This document shows positions 16,674 to 26,600 of a stretch of 43,420 nt of DNA, one piece after another (the stretch's first letter is position 1; each line of letters starts with the position of its first letter). A model generated the notes under the pieces. The model did not search any database. It saw nothing but the letters and a program-made list of their open reading frames with translations, and was not told the DNA's origin. Position numbers and translations under genes: made by a program. The DNA lies in contig JASHPE010000301.1 in assembly GCA_030038235.1 (NCBI GenBank), positions 1 to 43,420 on the forward strand, in the 5' to 3' direction. This DNA comes from Terriglobia bacterium. GTDB lineage: Bacteria; Acidobacteriota; Terriglobia; UBA7540.

Positions 16674-18083
16674 TCAAATGTCGTAGTACAGCGCGAATTC
16701 GTAAGGGTGCGGGCGCGTGTTCACAGCCTGGACTTCGTTCTTCATCTTGTAATCGATCCAGGTTTCGATCAACTCCTCGCTGAAGACGTCGCCCTTGAGC
16801 AGGAACTCGTGATCCTTCTCCAGCGCCTTCAGCGATTCTTCAAGCGATCCCGGCATCGAGGGCACTTTCTTCATCTCCTCGGGCCCGAGATCGTAGATGT
16901 CCTTATCGAGCGGCTCGCCGGGCTCGAACTTGTTCTCGATGCCGTCGAGACCCGCCATCAGCATGGCGCCGAAGGCCAGGTACGGATTGCAGGACGGATC
17001 GGGCGGGCGGAACTCCAGGCGCTTCGCCTTGGGGCTCGACGAGTACATCGGGATGCGGACCGCGGCGCTCCGATTCCTACGTGAGTAGGCTAGATTGACG
17101 GGAGCTTCGAAGCCGGGCACCAGGCGTTTGTAGGAATTGGTGGTGGGCGCGATGATGGCCGCGAGCGCCGCCGCGTGCTTCAGCAGCCCGCCGATGTACC
17201 ATAGCGCCAGGTGGCTGAGGCCCGCGTACTGGTCGCCGGCGAAGAGCGGCTTGCCGTCTTTCCAGAGGCTCTGGTGAGTGTGCATCCCGTTGCCGTTGTC
17301 GCCGTAAATGGGCTTGGGCATAAAGGTGACGGTCTTTCCGTACTGCCGCGCCACGTTGCGGATGACGTATTTGTAGATCATCATCCAGTCGGCGGAAACA
17401 ACCAGCGGATTGAATCGCTGATCGATCTCGCACTGGCCGCCCGTGGCCACCTCGTGGTGATGGCACTCGATCTCGAGGCCGGCGCGCTCCATGGTGAGCA
17501 CCATCTCCGAGCGCAGGTCCTGGTAGTGGTCGGTCGGCGGCACCGGGAAATAGCCTTCCTTGTAACGCGGCCGGTAGCCCAGGTTGTCTTTCTCGCGCCC
17601 GGAGTTCCAGCGGCCTTCCTCGGCGTCGATGTAGTAGTAGCCGTGCTGCTGCGCCTGGTCGAACCGGACGTTGTCAAAGATGAAGAACTCCGCCTCGGCG
17701 CCGAAGTACGCGGTATCGGCAACACCCGTGTAGGCTAGATACTGCACGGCCTTCTTGGCCACGTTGCGCGGATCGCGCAGATAGCGCTGCTTGGTCAGCG
17801 GGTCGATGATGTCGCCGATCAGCACCAGGGTGGGCACGTCCGTGAAGGGGTCCATCATGCACCAGCTCGGATCTGGCACCAGCAGCATGTCGCTCTCGTG
17901 AATCGCGGCCCAGCCGCGGATGCTGGAACCGTCCATGCCGAAGCCGTCCTCGAACGATCCTTCGTCAAGCTGGTGAATGGGAAAGGAAACGTGATGCCAA
18001 AGACCGGGCAGATCCGTGAACCGAACATCCACGATCTTGCCGTTGTTTGATTTCGCAAACTCCAATACACCCTTCGCGTCCAT
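16674..18083 (-). CDS. glnA: Type I glutamine synthetase
   Basis: Makes glutamine from glutamate, ammonia and ATP in the cytosol. The 469-residue length matches GSI. Signatures are clear: [35 protein letters not shown] (ATP/metal region), [22 protein letters not shown] (glutamate binding) and [13 protein letters not shown]. Tyr397 in [11 protein letters not shown] is the position adenylylated by GlnE in GSI-beta enzymes, so adenylylation control is likely. GGAGG precedes ATG 18083. No PII gene is adjacent, and no sigma-54 promoter is evident upstream. Confidence 0.97.
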   Translation of the reverse strand: MDAKGVLEFAKSNNGKIVDVRFTDLPGLWHHVSFPIHQLDEGSFEDGFGMDGSSIRGWAAIHESDMLLVPDPSWCMMDPFTDVPTLVLIGDIIDPLTKQRYLRDPRNVAKKAVQYLAYTGVADTAYFGAEAEFFIFDNVRFDQAQQHGYYYIDAEEGRWNSGREKDNLGYRPRYKEGYFPVPPTDHYQDLRSEMVLTMERAGLEIECHHHEVATGGQCEIDQRFNPLVVSADWMMIYKYVIRNVARQYGKTVTFMPKPIYGDNGNGMHTHQSLWKDGKPLFAGDQYAGLSHLALWYIGGLLKHAAALAAIIAPTTNSYKRLVPGFEAPVNLAYSRRNRSAAVRIPMYSSSPKAKRLEFRPPDPSCNPYLAFGAMLMAGLDGIENKFEPGEPLDKDIYDLGPEEMKKVPSMPGSLEESLKALEKDHEFLLKGDVFSEELIETWIDYKMKNEVQAVNTRPHPYEFALYYDI

Positions 18084-18433
18084 ATCTGACCTCCACCGAT
18101 TGATTTGTCCGGGGTTGAAACAGCCCTTCGAAATGACGGGAATACTCTCGGGCCTTCTACAATATCGCGACCGCCTGCGTTCGTCAAGTTCGGCTCTCTG
18201 AAAAGCAAGCTGATAGAGTACATGGAAGGCCGCGCGTGGAAATCATGCCAGTCCATCGCCTTCGCAGCGCGTAAGACGCAACTCGCTTGCGCCCCGCGTC
18301 GGCCTGCGATATCGTATGCCCCGACAGCAGGAGTCAGACGCCGAGGAATCAGCAGCCAGCGGGACGGGCGGCGCACGATGAATCCGGGTTCACACTGGTG
18401 GACCGGACGCGCCTGCTTCCCCGAGGAGCAATT
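18084..18433. other. Divergent region between glnA and moxR-like gene
   Basis: These 350 bp hold the promoters of two divergent units. I find no clear sigma-70 or sigma-54 site, no small gene and no strong hairpin. The ribosome sites at both ends (GGAGG for glnA, GAGGAG for the MoxR gene) are good. Confidence 0.4.
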
Positions 18434-19483
18434 ATGCCGGATGGCGATGCCGCATTATCGATGAGCGTTACGCCCGAGTCGCAGGCCGCTGAATCAGCGG
18501 CGATGGCCACCGGGCCCGAAGCCCTGGAGTCCGGTCCTCGCGACGCGAGACGACTGACGGCACACGGGCGCGCCGAGCTGGCCAAGGCGATCGTGGGCCA
18601 GAAAGCATTCATCGATCAACTGCTGGCGGTGCTGCTCTGCGGTGGACACGCCCTCATCGAGGGCGTGCCCGGAATCGCCAAGACGTTGGCCGTCAAGGCT
18701 CTGGCGCGCATCTGCCGATTGGATTTCCAGCGCGTGCAGTGCACACCGGACCTGATGCCTGCCGACATTCTCGGCTCCAACATCTTCAACCTCGCCGCCG
18801 GCTCGTTCTCCCTGCATCGCGGGCCGATCTTTACCGACTTCCTCCTCGTGGACGAAGTGAACCGCATGCCGCCGCGCACGCAGGCCGCGCTGCTCGAATC
18901 GATGGAGGAGCGCCAGGTGACGATCGATGGCGTCCGACATGGTCTCTCCGGATTCTTCACGGTATTCGCCACGCAGAATCCCGTGGAATTCGAAGGCACA
19001 TATCCGCTGCCCGAAGCGCAGCTCGACCGGTTTCTGCTGAAGATTCGCATCGGCTATCCCGACGCGGATCACGAAGTAGAAATCCTGGAGCGCTATCAGA
19101 GCGGACGCGATCCGCACGACCTGGATCGCCTCGGCCTCGTCGCCGTGGAGGCGGATCTCCTCACAGCCGCCCGCCGTGAGACCGCCGCCGTGCGCGTGGA
19201 GCCGGCGCTCCTGACCTACATCAGCACGATCGTCCGCCGCACGCGCGACTGGCCGTCGCTCACCTTGGGCGCGAGTCCCCGCGCAACGGTCTTCCTGATG
19301 ATGGCCGCCAAGGCTTTCGCCGCGCTCAACGGACGCAATTACCTGATCCCCGACGACGTGAAGGCCGCCGCTTACTCGGTGTTGCGCCACCGGCTGCTCG
19401 TGCGTCCCGAGGCGGACCTGGAGGGCATCTCGCCGGACCGCGTGGTTGCGGACATTCTGGCCGCCGTCGAGGTTCCGAAATGA
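18434..19483 (+). CDS. MoxR-family AAA+ ATPase
   Basis: A 349-residue cytosolic AAA+ ATPase. ATG 18434 has GAGGAG five bases upstream; earlier in-frame starts lack a site. Walker A is GVPGIAKT (about 77-84), Walker B LLVDEVNR (about 137-144), followed by the MoxR signature RTQAALLESMEERQVTIDG and sensor-1 ATQNPVEFEGTYPLPEAQLDRF. The C-terminal lid domain is complete. MoxR proteins act as chaperone-like remodelers, usually with DUF58 and von Willebrand-factor proteins. The DUF58 gene follows with a 4-bp ATGA overlap, so the two are translationally coupled. Confidence 0.93.
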   Translation: MPDGDAALSMSVTPESQAAESAAMATGPEALESGPRDARRLTAHGRAELAKAIVGQKAFIDQLLAVLLCGGHALIEGVPGIAKTLAVKALARICRLDFQRVQCTPDLMPADILGSNIFNLAAGSFSLHRGPIFTDFLLVDEVNRMPPRTQAALLESMEERQVTIDGVRHGLSGFFTVFATQNPVEFEGTYPLPEAQLDRFLLKIRIGYPDADHEVEILERYQSGRDPHDLDRLGLVAVEADLLTAARRETAAVRVEPALLTYISTIVRRTRDWPSLTLGASPRATVFLMMAAKAFAALNGRNYLIPDDVKAAAYSVLRHRLLVRPEADLEGISPDRVVADILAAVEVPK

Positions 19484-20931
19484 AGCCGCCGGCATCAAGC
19501 GTCATCTCGCGCCTGGCCCCGGAGACGGTCAATGCCAATGCCGCGCCCGCCGGACGCCTGCGTGTCGCCTTTGGCAGCCGTTTTTTCGTGGCGCTGCTTG
19601 CGGGCCTGGTCTGGACCGGCCCGGCGTGGTGGGATCATCGCTTTGTCTACGCGCTGCCGGCGTGGGACCTGTTGGTATTGCTGGTGTGGCTCGCGGATTT
19701 CGAGCGGCTTCCCAAGCCGGAGGATATTGAGGTCACGCGTGAGTGGCGCCGTCCGTTGGCTCTGGGTGAAGGTTCCACTGTCGCGCTCCGCGTGCGCAGC
19801 ATGAACCCGCGTTCGCTGTGGATCACGCTGGAGGATGATCTGCCGGCGCGTCTGAATCCTTCGGAGACGGGACGCGAGATACAACTGCCCGCCTCGACCG
19901 GGATGGGGGTGGCGGCGAGACGTCCGGCGAGCTTCAGCTACTCCATCTGCCCCGGCGCTCGCGGTGATTTCGAAATCGGCGGCCTGTACCTGCGCTATCA
20001 AAGCCCGCTGCGATTCGCGGAGCGATGGGCCTATGCGAACCTGAAGCAGCGAGTACGCGTGTATCCCAGCCTCCGGAAGTCGGAGGGGTCCACCCTGTAC
20101 CTCATCCGCAGCCGACAGATCGAACTCGAGAAAAGGCTGAAGCGCAAGACAGGCGTCGGGCGCGAATTCGAGAGCCTGCGCGATTATCGTCCAGGCGACG
20201 AGCCGCGCGACATCTGCTGGACGGCGACCGCGCGGCGCGGCAAACCGATCACGCGCACCTACCAGGTGGAGCGCAGCCAGACGGTCTTCATCGTCCTTGA
20301 TGCGGGGCGGCTGTTGCTGGCGAAGGTGCGGCCCGGCCCGGCGACAGATCCACAAGCGGGACTCGTGCTCAACAAGCTCGATCACGCCATCAACGCGGCG
20401 CTCGGTCTCGCGCGCGTGGCACTGTATTCCGGCGACGCGGTGGGTCTGACGGCCTACGCTACTGGTATTCAGGCGCGTCTGCCGGCCAGCCGTGGAACGT
20501 CGCATCTGCGGGCGCTGGTCGAGAGTCTCGCCCAGGTGCGCGGCGAACTGGTGGAAGCCGACCACGGCCGCGCCGCCAGCTACCTGCTGGCCACGCAACG
20601 GCGCCGTAGCCTGGTAGTGTGGCTTACAGAATTGGCGGAGACCGCCGCCACGCCGGACGTGATCGAGTCCGCCGCGCGCCTGCTCGCGCGCCACCTGGTG
20701 CTGTTCATCGCCATAACCCAGCCGGAGCTGCCTGGCCTCGCGGAGCGGCGGCCGGGCTCCGTCCAGCAGGCGTATCGCTACGTGGCGGCGCAGGAGATGC
20801 TTCAGCGTCGCGAGGCGCTGCTCGGCCGGTTGCGCCAGCAAGGCGCGCTGGCGCTGGAACTCGAGCCGGAGCGGCTGCCGTCGGCGCTGGTGAATCAGTA
20901 TCTGGAGATCAAAGAGCGCAGCCTGCTATGA
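19480..20931 (+). CDS. DUF58 domain protein
   Basis: A 483-residue protein. Two hydrophobic segments near the N-terminus (about residues 30-72) anchor it in the membrane. The DUF58 hallmark lies at about residues 225-275: GREFESLRDYRPGDEPRDICWTATARRGKPI followed by the vWA-like strand TVFIVLDAGRLL. The start ATG overlaps the moxR stop. Known MoxR-DUF58 pairs assist maturation of membrane or secreted complexes; the client here is not visible. The operon ends here, in a convergent region full of repeats. Confidence 0.9.
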   Translation: MKPPASSVISRLAPETVNANAAPAGRLRVAFGSRFFVALLAGLVWTGPAWWDHRFVYALPAWDLLVLLVWLADFERLPKPEDIEVTREWRRPLALGEGSTVALRVRSMNPRSLWITLEDDLPARLNPSETGREIQLPASTGMGVAARRPASFSYSICPGARGDFEIGGLYLRYQSPLRFAERWAYANLKQRVRVYPSLRKSEGSTLYLIRSRQIELEKRLKRKTGVGREFESLRDYRPGDEPRDICWTATARRGKPITRTYQVERSQTVFIVLDAGRLLLAKVRPGPATDPQAGLVLNKLDHAINAALGLARVALYSGDAVGLTAYATGIQARLPASRGTSHLRALVESLAQVRGELVEADHGRAASYLLATQRRRSLVVWLTELAETAATPDVIESAARLLARHLVLFIAITQPELPGLAERRPGSVQQAYRYVAAQEMLQRREALLGRLRQQGALALELEPERLPSALVNQYLEIKERSLL

Positions 20932-20944
20932 CGCACATGGGCGA

Positions 20945-21099
20945 GAAGAAAAGCAGATCCTTCGCTCCGCTCAGGATGACATGTCGGTGGGCTCAGGATG
21001 ACGTCGGCTGGCTCAGGATGACGTCGGCTGGCTCAGGATGACATTTGACCTTTAAGATCAGGTGTCATTCTGAGCGGAGCGAAGAATCTGCTTTTCTTC
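20945..21099. repeat. Convergent-gene palindrome with 20-bp tandem repeats
   Basis: The arms 20945-20981 and 21063-21099 are 37-bp inverted repeats with two mismatches, core CTTCGCTCCGCTCAGGATGA. Between them three 20-bp direct repeats (20983, 21003, 21023; consensus GTCGGCTGGCTCAGGATGAC) repeat part of the arm. The right arm overlaps the last codons of the SpoIIM-like gene. It lies where two operons converge and could serve as a bidirectional 3' structure, but its sequence is of a dispersed-repeat type. Confidence 0.85.
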
Positions 21100-22056
21100 T
21101 GGTTTCAGGGACGATCGTCCAGTCCGGCCGAGGTAGAGCGTGAGTGATCCAAAGAGAGCCGCCGCAAAGACGAATTTGGCGGCCAGTGGCAGGTCCGAGG
21201 GAGAGACGAAGCCTTCGACGATGCCCGCGATCACGAGCAGCGGGATGATACCGAGCGCCAGCCGCACGCCCAGCCCGCCGTACACCGCCAGCGCTTCGCG
21301 CCGCGGCAGCGATCCTGGGAACAGGAGCCCGCGTGCGACCAGCAGTCCGGCGCCGGCAGCGATGAAGATCGAGGGGAGTTCCAGCACGCCGTGCGGCGCC
21401 ACAAAGCCGGCCAGGCTCAAGCCCATGCCGGCTTGCCAGCAGGCGGCGGTGATCACGCCGATCAACAAGCCATTCACGGCCATCATGTACGCCGTGCCCA
21501 TCCCGGCCGTGATTCCGAGCGCGAAGGTGGCGAACGACACCGCCAGGTTGTTCGTCATGATGGCGCTCGAAGCGAGCGGCTTGATGGTCAGGATCGATTC
21601 CGTCCACATCTGGTGGCGCGCGATGGTATCGCTCATTTCGGGTCCGAGAAAGAATCGTTGAAAGGAGGCGTCGCCGAGCGCCCCCAGCAATCCGACCATG
21701 GCTGCGGCCAGAAACATAACGAAGGCTGCCAGGGTGTAGTTGAACGTGGCGCGGAAGACTTGCGGAAAAGTGCGGCGATAGAAGAGCCAGATTCCCCCGG
21801 TTCCGGCACGGCGACCCATGTAAATCAGGTTGTGGGCGCGGGCCAGAAGCTGGTTCAGATACGCTGCGAGGCGCCGGTCGGCGGGATCCTGCCGCATCGA
21901 TGACAGGTCTGAGGCGACTTGGCGGTATAGCAGCCCAAGCTCCTGGATCTCGCGATAGGAAAGCGCGGACACGCCGCGGCGTCCCGATTGCCGGACGATG
22001 GCTTCGAGCCGGTGCCAGTGAGGCTTGCGTTTTTCGAGCCAGCGAGCAGAGATCAT
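21058..22056 (-). CDS. SpoIIM/DUF95 family integral membrane protein
   Basis: A 332-residue protein with a soluble N-terminal helical domain (SYREIQELGLLYRQVASDLS) and about five or six transmembrane helices (such as FNYTLAAFVMFLAAAMVGLL, NNLAVSFATFALGITAG, LGIIPLLVIAGIVEGFV). This is the stage-II-sporulation-M-like fold found widely in non-sporulating bacteria next to MoxR, DUF58 and RDD genes. The last residues (KQILRSAQNDT) are encoded by the palindromic repeat at 21063-21099, so the native C-terminus may have been replaced. The start codon lies 4 bp from the divergent RDD start. Confidence 0.88.
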   Translation of the reverse strand: MISARWLEKRKPHWHRLEAIVRQSGRRGVSALSYREIQELGLLYRQVASDLSSMRQDPADRRLAAYLNQLLARAHNLIYMGRRAGTGGIWLFYRRTFPQVFRATFNYTLAAFVMFLAAAMVGLLGALGDASFQRFFLGPEMSDTIARHQMWTESILTIKPLASSAIMTNNLAVSFATFALGITAGMGTAYMMAVNGLLIGVITAACWQAGMGLSLAGFVAPHGVLELPSIFIAAGAGLLVARGLLFPGSLPRREALAVYGGLGVRLALGIIPLLVIAGIVEGFVSPSDLPLAAKFVFAAALFGSLTLYLGRTGRSSLKPEEKQILRSAQNDT

Positions 22057-22060
22057 CGCA

Positions 22061-22849
22061 ATGGGAGATCATCTTACCATCGAAACCCCGGAGCAGATTT
22101 CCCTCGATCTGCCTCTGGCGGGAATCGGCAGCCGGTTTCTGGCGGTCGCGCTCGATACAGTGATCCAGGTTGGAATCGCTGCGGTCATTCTGATCGTGTG
22201 GTTAGGACTTTCTGCGCTGGTCAGTGGCGGCCAGACTGCCGGTACCCGATCCCTCTGGGTCACGGTGCTCCTGGTGGTCGGTGTCTTCCTATTGGAGTAC
22301 GGATATTTTGCTTTCTTCGAAGCCGTCTGGCACGGCCAGACGCCCGGTAAGCGTTACACCCATCTGCGGGTCGTCAGGATCAACGGCCGGCCCATTGGCA
22401 CGTATGAATCCGTCACGCGCAATCTGATCCGTATCGTGGACAGCTTCCCCGGATTTTATGTGATTGGGATTCTGTCCGCGCTGCTCAGCTCGCAGAGCAG
22501 GCGTCTGGGCGACCACGTGGCGGGAACTGTTGTGATTCGCGAGTTGCCAGTGGAACGACCCCTCGAACCGTCGAGCCAGGCCAGCGCCGCAACGGCTGCC
22601 GGTGACAGGTCCTGCGGCGGTATGTCAGCCTACGCAGCGAGCCTATCTGAGGACGAGTTCCAGTTGATCGAGGCTTTTCTGTTGCGGCGCAGCCAGCTTG
22701 CTGGGGAGATCCGCCTGAATATCGCCAGCCAAATTGCGACGCGAATTGGCACGCGACTTGGAATCCCGAGCGAAGAGCAGCGTCGTCCTGAGCATCTACT
22801 GGAGCGGCTTGCCGAAGGTTATCGCGCCGGAGTTCAGTTCCGCTTGTGA
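22061..22849 (+). CDS. RDD family membrane protein
   Basis: A 262-residue protein started at ATG 22061 (MGDHLTIETPEQISLDLPLAG); an in-frame ATG 36 bp upstream would overlap the divergent gene. The RDD domain has its signature residues in IGSRFLAVALDTVIQVGIAA, three to four hydrophobic helices, and WHGQTPGKRYTHLRVVRINGRPIG. A charged cytosolic tail of about 90 residues (EDEFQLIEAFLLRRSQL to the end) follows. RDD proteins are linked to transport or membrane-complex roles. Its place beside SpoIIM, DUF58 and MoxR genes repeats a common bacterial gene neighbourhood. Confidence 0.88.
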   Translation: MGDHLTIETPEQISLDLPLAGIGSRFLAVALDTVIQVGIAAVILIVWLGLSALVSGGQTAGTRSLWVTVLLVVGVFLLEYGYFAFFEAVWHGQTPGKRYTHLRVVRINGRPIGTYESVTRNLIRIVDSFPGFYVIGILSALLSSQSRRLGDHVAGTVVIRELPVERPLEPSSQASAATAAGDRSCGGMSAYAASLSEDEFQLIEAFLLRRSQLAGEIRLNIASQIATRIGTRLGIPSEEQRRPEHLLERLAEGYRAGVQFRL

Positions 22850-22918
22850 ACGCGAACCGGGTAGTATGCCGCAGCATGTGTTTCAACGATGCGAATAGGC
22901 GCACGTCGGGACCGGGCG

Positions 22919-23620
22919 CTACAGACGTCGTAGGAATGTCGGCGGGAGCGCGGGAGGATCGGCAACGAGGGTGCGCACGATCCCGCCGCTTGTATGCCAC
23001 CACCCGCTGAACACGCGACCGCTGTCGTGACACACGTGAAGTGGATGCCAGAAGCCGGGCCCATTGCCGGCACTGACGATCACCGACCTCGTGTCGAGGC
23101 GAAGCCCGGAGCGCAGCGCCTTCAACGCGCTCTCCTTCGCGCTCCAAAGAAGGGTCAGAAGACGCGGCCGGTCTGCCGGCGTCGCCTGCGCAACCAGCGC
23201 TTGCTCGTCGATCGTGAAATAGTCCGCCGCGAATGCGTCGCTGCGAGGCTCGATCGCTTCGAGGTCGCAACCGAGAGCTATACCAGCCGGGGCCACAGCA
23301 CAGACTGCGAGCCCCGCACGATGGGTCAACGAAATCGTGACCGGCGCAGGTTTCCCGGCGCGGAAGACCTCCGGCGCACCGTCATTGGCTGCCAGCACTT
23401 CCAGACCGGCCAGCGACGCGGGATCGGCCAACAGGTTCAGACATTGAGCAACAGCCCGCTTGGCTGTCCAACGTCCCAGGAGCCAATCGGCGCGCCGCTT
23501 CGCAAAACGCAGGCCATGAACGTGAAGCAATTCGCTCGCACTGAGCCACTCCGGGTCCAAGGCCTCAGCGGACTGCGCCGGCACGTCGGCTTCGGTTTGT
23601 TCGAGCCAATAAACTTCCAT
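22919..23620 (-). CDS. Sfp-type 4'-phosphopantetheinyl transferase
   Basis: A 233-residue enzyme that moves phosphopantetheine from CoA to carrier proteins. It has the two-lobed Sfp fold: RFAKRRADWLLGRWTAKRA (CoA-binding arginines, about 38-55), ISLTHRAGLAVCAVAP (about 96-111), the Mg-binding GCDLE (D119, E121) and WSAKESALKAL (E163, K167). It is the last gene of the lipid/PKS operon, 52 bp after the carboxylase gene, so the natural targets are the four ACP domains of the PKS. Those ACPs show Thr at the attachment position, which makes acceptor specificity an open question. The start at ATG 23620 has only a weak ribosome site. Confidence 0.92.
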   Translation of the reverse strand: MEVYWLEQTEADVPAQSAEALDPEWLSASELLHVHGLRFAKRRADWLLGRWTAKRAVAQCLNLLADPASLAGLEVLAANDGAPEVFRAGKPAPVTISLTHRAGLAVCAVAPAGIALGCDLEAIEPRSDAFAADYFTIDEQALVAQATPADRPRLLTLLWSAKESALKALRSGLRLDTRSVIVSAGNGPGFWHPLHVCHDSGRVFSGWWHTSGGIVRTLVADPPALPPTFLRRL

Positions 23621-23672
23621 GGGTCGCGCTCAAGAGTTAGGCTACGCGAGATCAAAGTGACTGCGTCGTGGG

Positions 23673-26600
23673 TCAGACCGGCAGTTTAGCCTTTGCCGAC
23701 GTGACTTGCGCGGGGTCCTTAACATGTTCGTCCACGAGACTCGGCGCTGGCACCGGGACGGATTGAGGCGGCTTGATTCGGATGTCGTTGAACGAGAGCG
23801 TACCCGTCAGCTTGTGATCCTTGGGAACCGGCTTCTTCTCCCGTTTCTCGCGCAGCAATTCCTTTTCCCGTTCCACACCGCGTTCGACAGCCTGAATGAG
23901 ATAGGGGCGAAGGGTCGCCGACGGAATAATCTTATGGAGCGCCCCCACATTCAATGCGCGATGAATATTATGCACGCTGTCAAACTCTTCAGCGACGTCG
24001 CCCAATTTCTCCGACTGCACCACGTTGAACAATTCGTTCCATTCTGCGCGCAGCCGGGCTCTTTCCTGCCCGTCGGCCTTGGCCATGGCCTGGCTCAGCG
24101 CTTCCAGTCGCGGGTCCTTGCGGGTTCGTTTTTCGACTTCACCCGCGAAGACGACGGCCGCGGCCGGAGCGCCGCCGATCACCGAAGCGTAAGTTCCTTC
24201 CAGGGCCAGAACCTGGAGGTTCTCGTTCAGCACTCGTGAGAAGACCACGTAAGCGCCGCCGTGATAACGGGAGATGACACAGAAAACCAGCGGACCCTTG
24301 AAGTTCACCACCGCCCTGCCGATTTCCGCTCCGTACTCGAGTTGGAGCTTGCGCAATGACTCCGGTGAACCGTCAAATCCCGACAGATTCGCCAGGAGGA
24401 CCACGGGCCGGTTGTTGCTCGCAGCATTGATCGCCCGCGCCACTTTCTTCGATGACGACGGGAAGAGCGTTCCCGCGGTCCATTGATCTGGGCCGTCCGC
24501 CGGCACAAATCCCAGGCGCGGCACCGGCCGCGATTCGATGCCAATCAGACAAACGGGGTAGCCACCGAGGTGTGCGTCCCAGACCACGGCGGTTTCCGCG
24601 GCCCGCATTCCCGACCAACGCTCCAGCGGGACACGATCTTGGTCGACTACCGCCTTCATCACTTTGCGGATGTCGAAAGACTTCTTGCGGCCGGGATTGG
24701 TTTCATCTGAAAAGATGTCGCCCACGCGCGCGAATCCGCTTCCGTCGCCCTTGCCGTGCGGATAGTCCTGAACATTGCGATCAAGGGCGTCAGTGGTCAC
24801 GGCGCGCCGCGGGAAACGCTCGCCGGGCGCCACGTAAGTGTGCTGGTAGTGACGCAGCAAAATGTGGCATGCGTCTTCGAGATCGCGGGCCCAGTACTGC
24901 GCCTGCCCGTTTAGGCCCATGATGCGGTCGTAGCCGCCGATCCCCTGATTGTCTTCGGCCGAAACGCTGCCCGAGTAGTCGAGGGCGCGTTTGCCGGTGA
25001 GAACCATCGCCGCTTGCGGGGTCATGATCAGAATGCCGCGCGTGTGCATGATCATGGTAGACTCGGCGTTCCAGTACGGCTGCGCGCCCACGTTGATTCC
25101 ATTCACCACCAGGTTCACTTCGCCGCCCCCTTGCGTAAACTCCACCAGCCGCCGGAGAACGCGGGCGATCCAGTCCATGTTCTCGACGCCGCTCTCCATC
25201 GAGATCTTGGCGCCGGCCGAGATCGGGAACCACTCCAGGGGGACGCTCCTTTGCTCGGCAAGATCCAATGCCGCAATGATGCGCCGACACTCGGGTTCGG
25301 CAATCGCTCCCAAGTCCCTTCCAGGGTCGCCCAGCACGGCGACCCGCGTCATACCCTCCGGATACTCGGGGGTAAAGTTGCGGATGACGCCCACGATGAC
25401 ATTCGCCTTGTTTTGGCCATAAGGGCGCTCGACCGGAACCAGCCGGTTCTCGGCGTCCAGGTCGTACTCGCGGAAGTCGCCGGGCGGAAATGCGGCCCGA
25501 GTATCCTCGGAAGACGGTGTCAACATCCTGACGATTTCGTATGGGTACGTAAACCCGCGCTGACGCATGCGAACGACTTTCTGGTCGTACTCGGTCAGCG
25601 GCTTAAGCGGCTGCAATTTGGTCGCGGGGCGGAAAGTCATGAGCAGTCCCATGCCGGCCGGGTTCGATATCCGCAGCACCATGTCCCGGAGCTCGCCTGT
25701 TTCCGGATTGGGCATTCGGCCGCGCACCACGACCTGCTCCAACCCGAGGCCCTCACCTGCCGGCGCCAGTTTGTGGACAATGTCATTCAACTCATCGGGT
25801 TTGAGGCTCAGAGGGGGCCAGACGTAGAGCAGCACTCTGTTCCAATAAAGGCGCTCGTGAGCAGACCGGCGTGACTGAAATAGCCGGATACTCGCCAGCG
25901 CCTCGGCGAACATTCGTTCGAGGTGCGGCAATTGCACAATGCGGCCTGAATCGTCGCGCACGGGAGTCAGATCGCGCACCTCGGCGACCGCGAAGAGTCG
26001 TTCGTCTTTGGGATTGTCCAGCGCGACGCCGTGGATCAGGTACACGTCCTCGACCGAAGACAATCTCTCGATCTTAAAGTTGTTGAGTCGCCACAGATTG
26101 AGACGCTTGCCCATCATCGGATGGACCCCGCGGAAGAACTTGTCTTCTTCATAGCTCATCCCCGCGAGGCGATACGTAAAATGCTGCATGCCGCCCATGC
26201 CGTGTCCCCGCCCGGGGCCGCCGACCACGACCTCGATACGCCGGATCGGGCGAGGAAACGCGACGTTGTTCAGCATATCGTGGACTTCCTGCTGAGTGAC
26301 GTCGCCGACGCCGAGTGAGCCGGAATGCCACAAGTAGAAGTCAATCGCGATCTCGTGATCCTGTGGCGACTCCTCGACGAGAGAACAAATCGCGCGCGCG
26401 GCGTCGGAGAGTTGGTGGTAATCGCCGTGGGTGGTCACCAGATGGACGCGCCTTTCATCGTCCTGGTAGTCGGCGGTGACGCAGCACTGCTCGCCCAAAG
26501 TCACCGAGCGGAGGTTCAGCGTGTGAATGCGGTAGTACCGTTGCGTCAGCGCTTCCAGCATCAACTGTCGCAAAGCGGGCTCCGCGGTGCTGAACCGGCG

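Noticed and set aside
13815..17084. Two long plus-strand frames (476 and 612 codons)
   Set aside because: They run antisense to the HEMGH protein and the end of glnA and have no recognisable domain.
18084..18433. Sigma-54 promoter for glnA
   Set aside because: A TGGCAT on the minus strand near 18250 lacks the TTGC half at the right spacing.
21058..22056. Sporulation gene
   Set aside because: SpoIIM/DUF95 proteins are widespread in non-sporulating bacteria, and no other sporulation gene is present.
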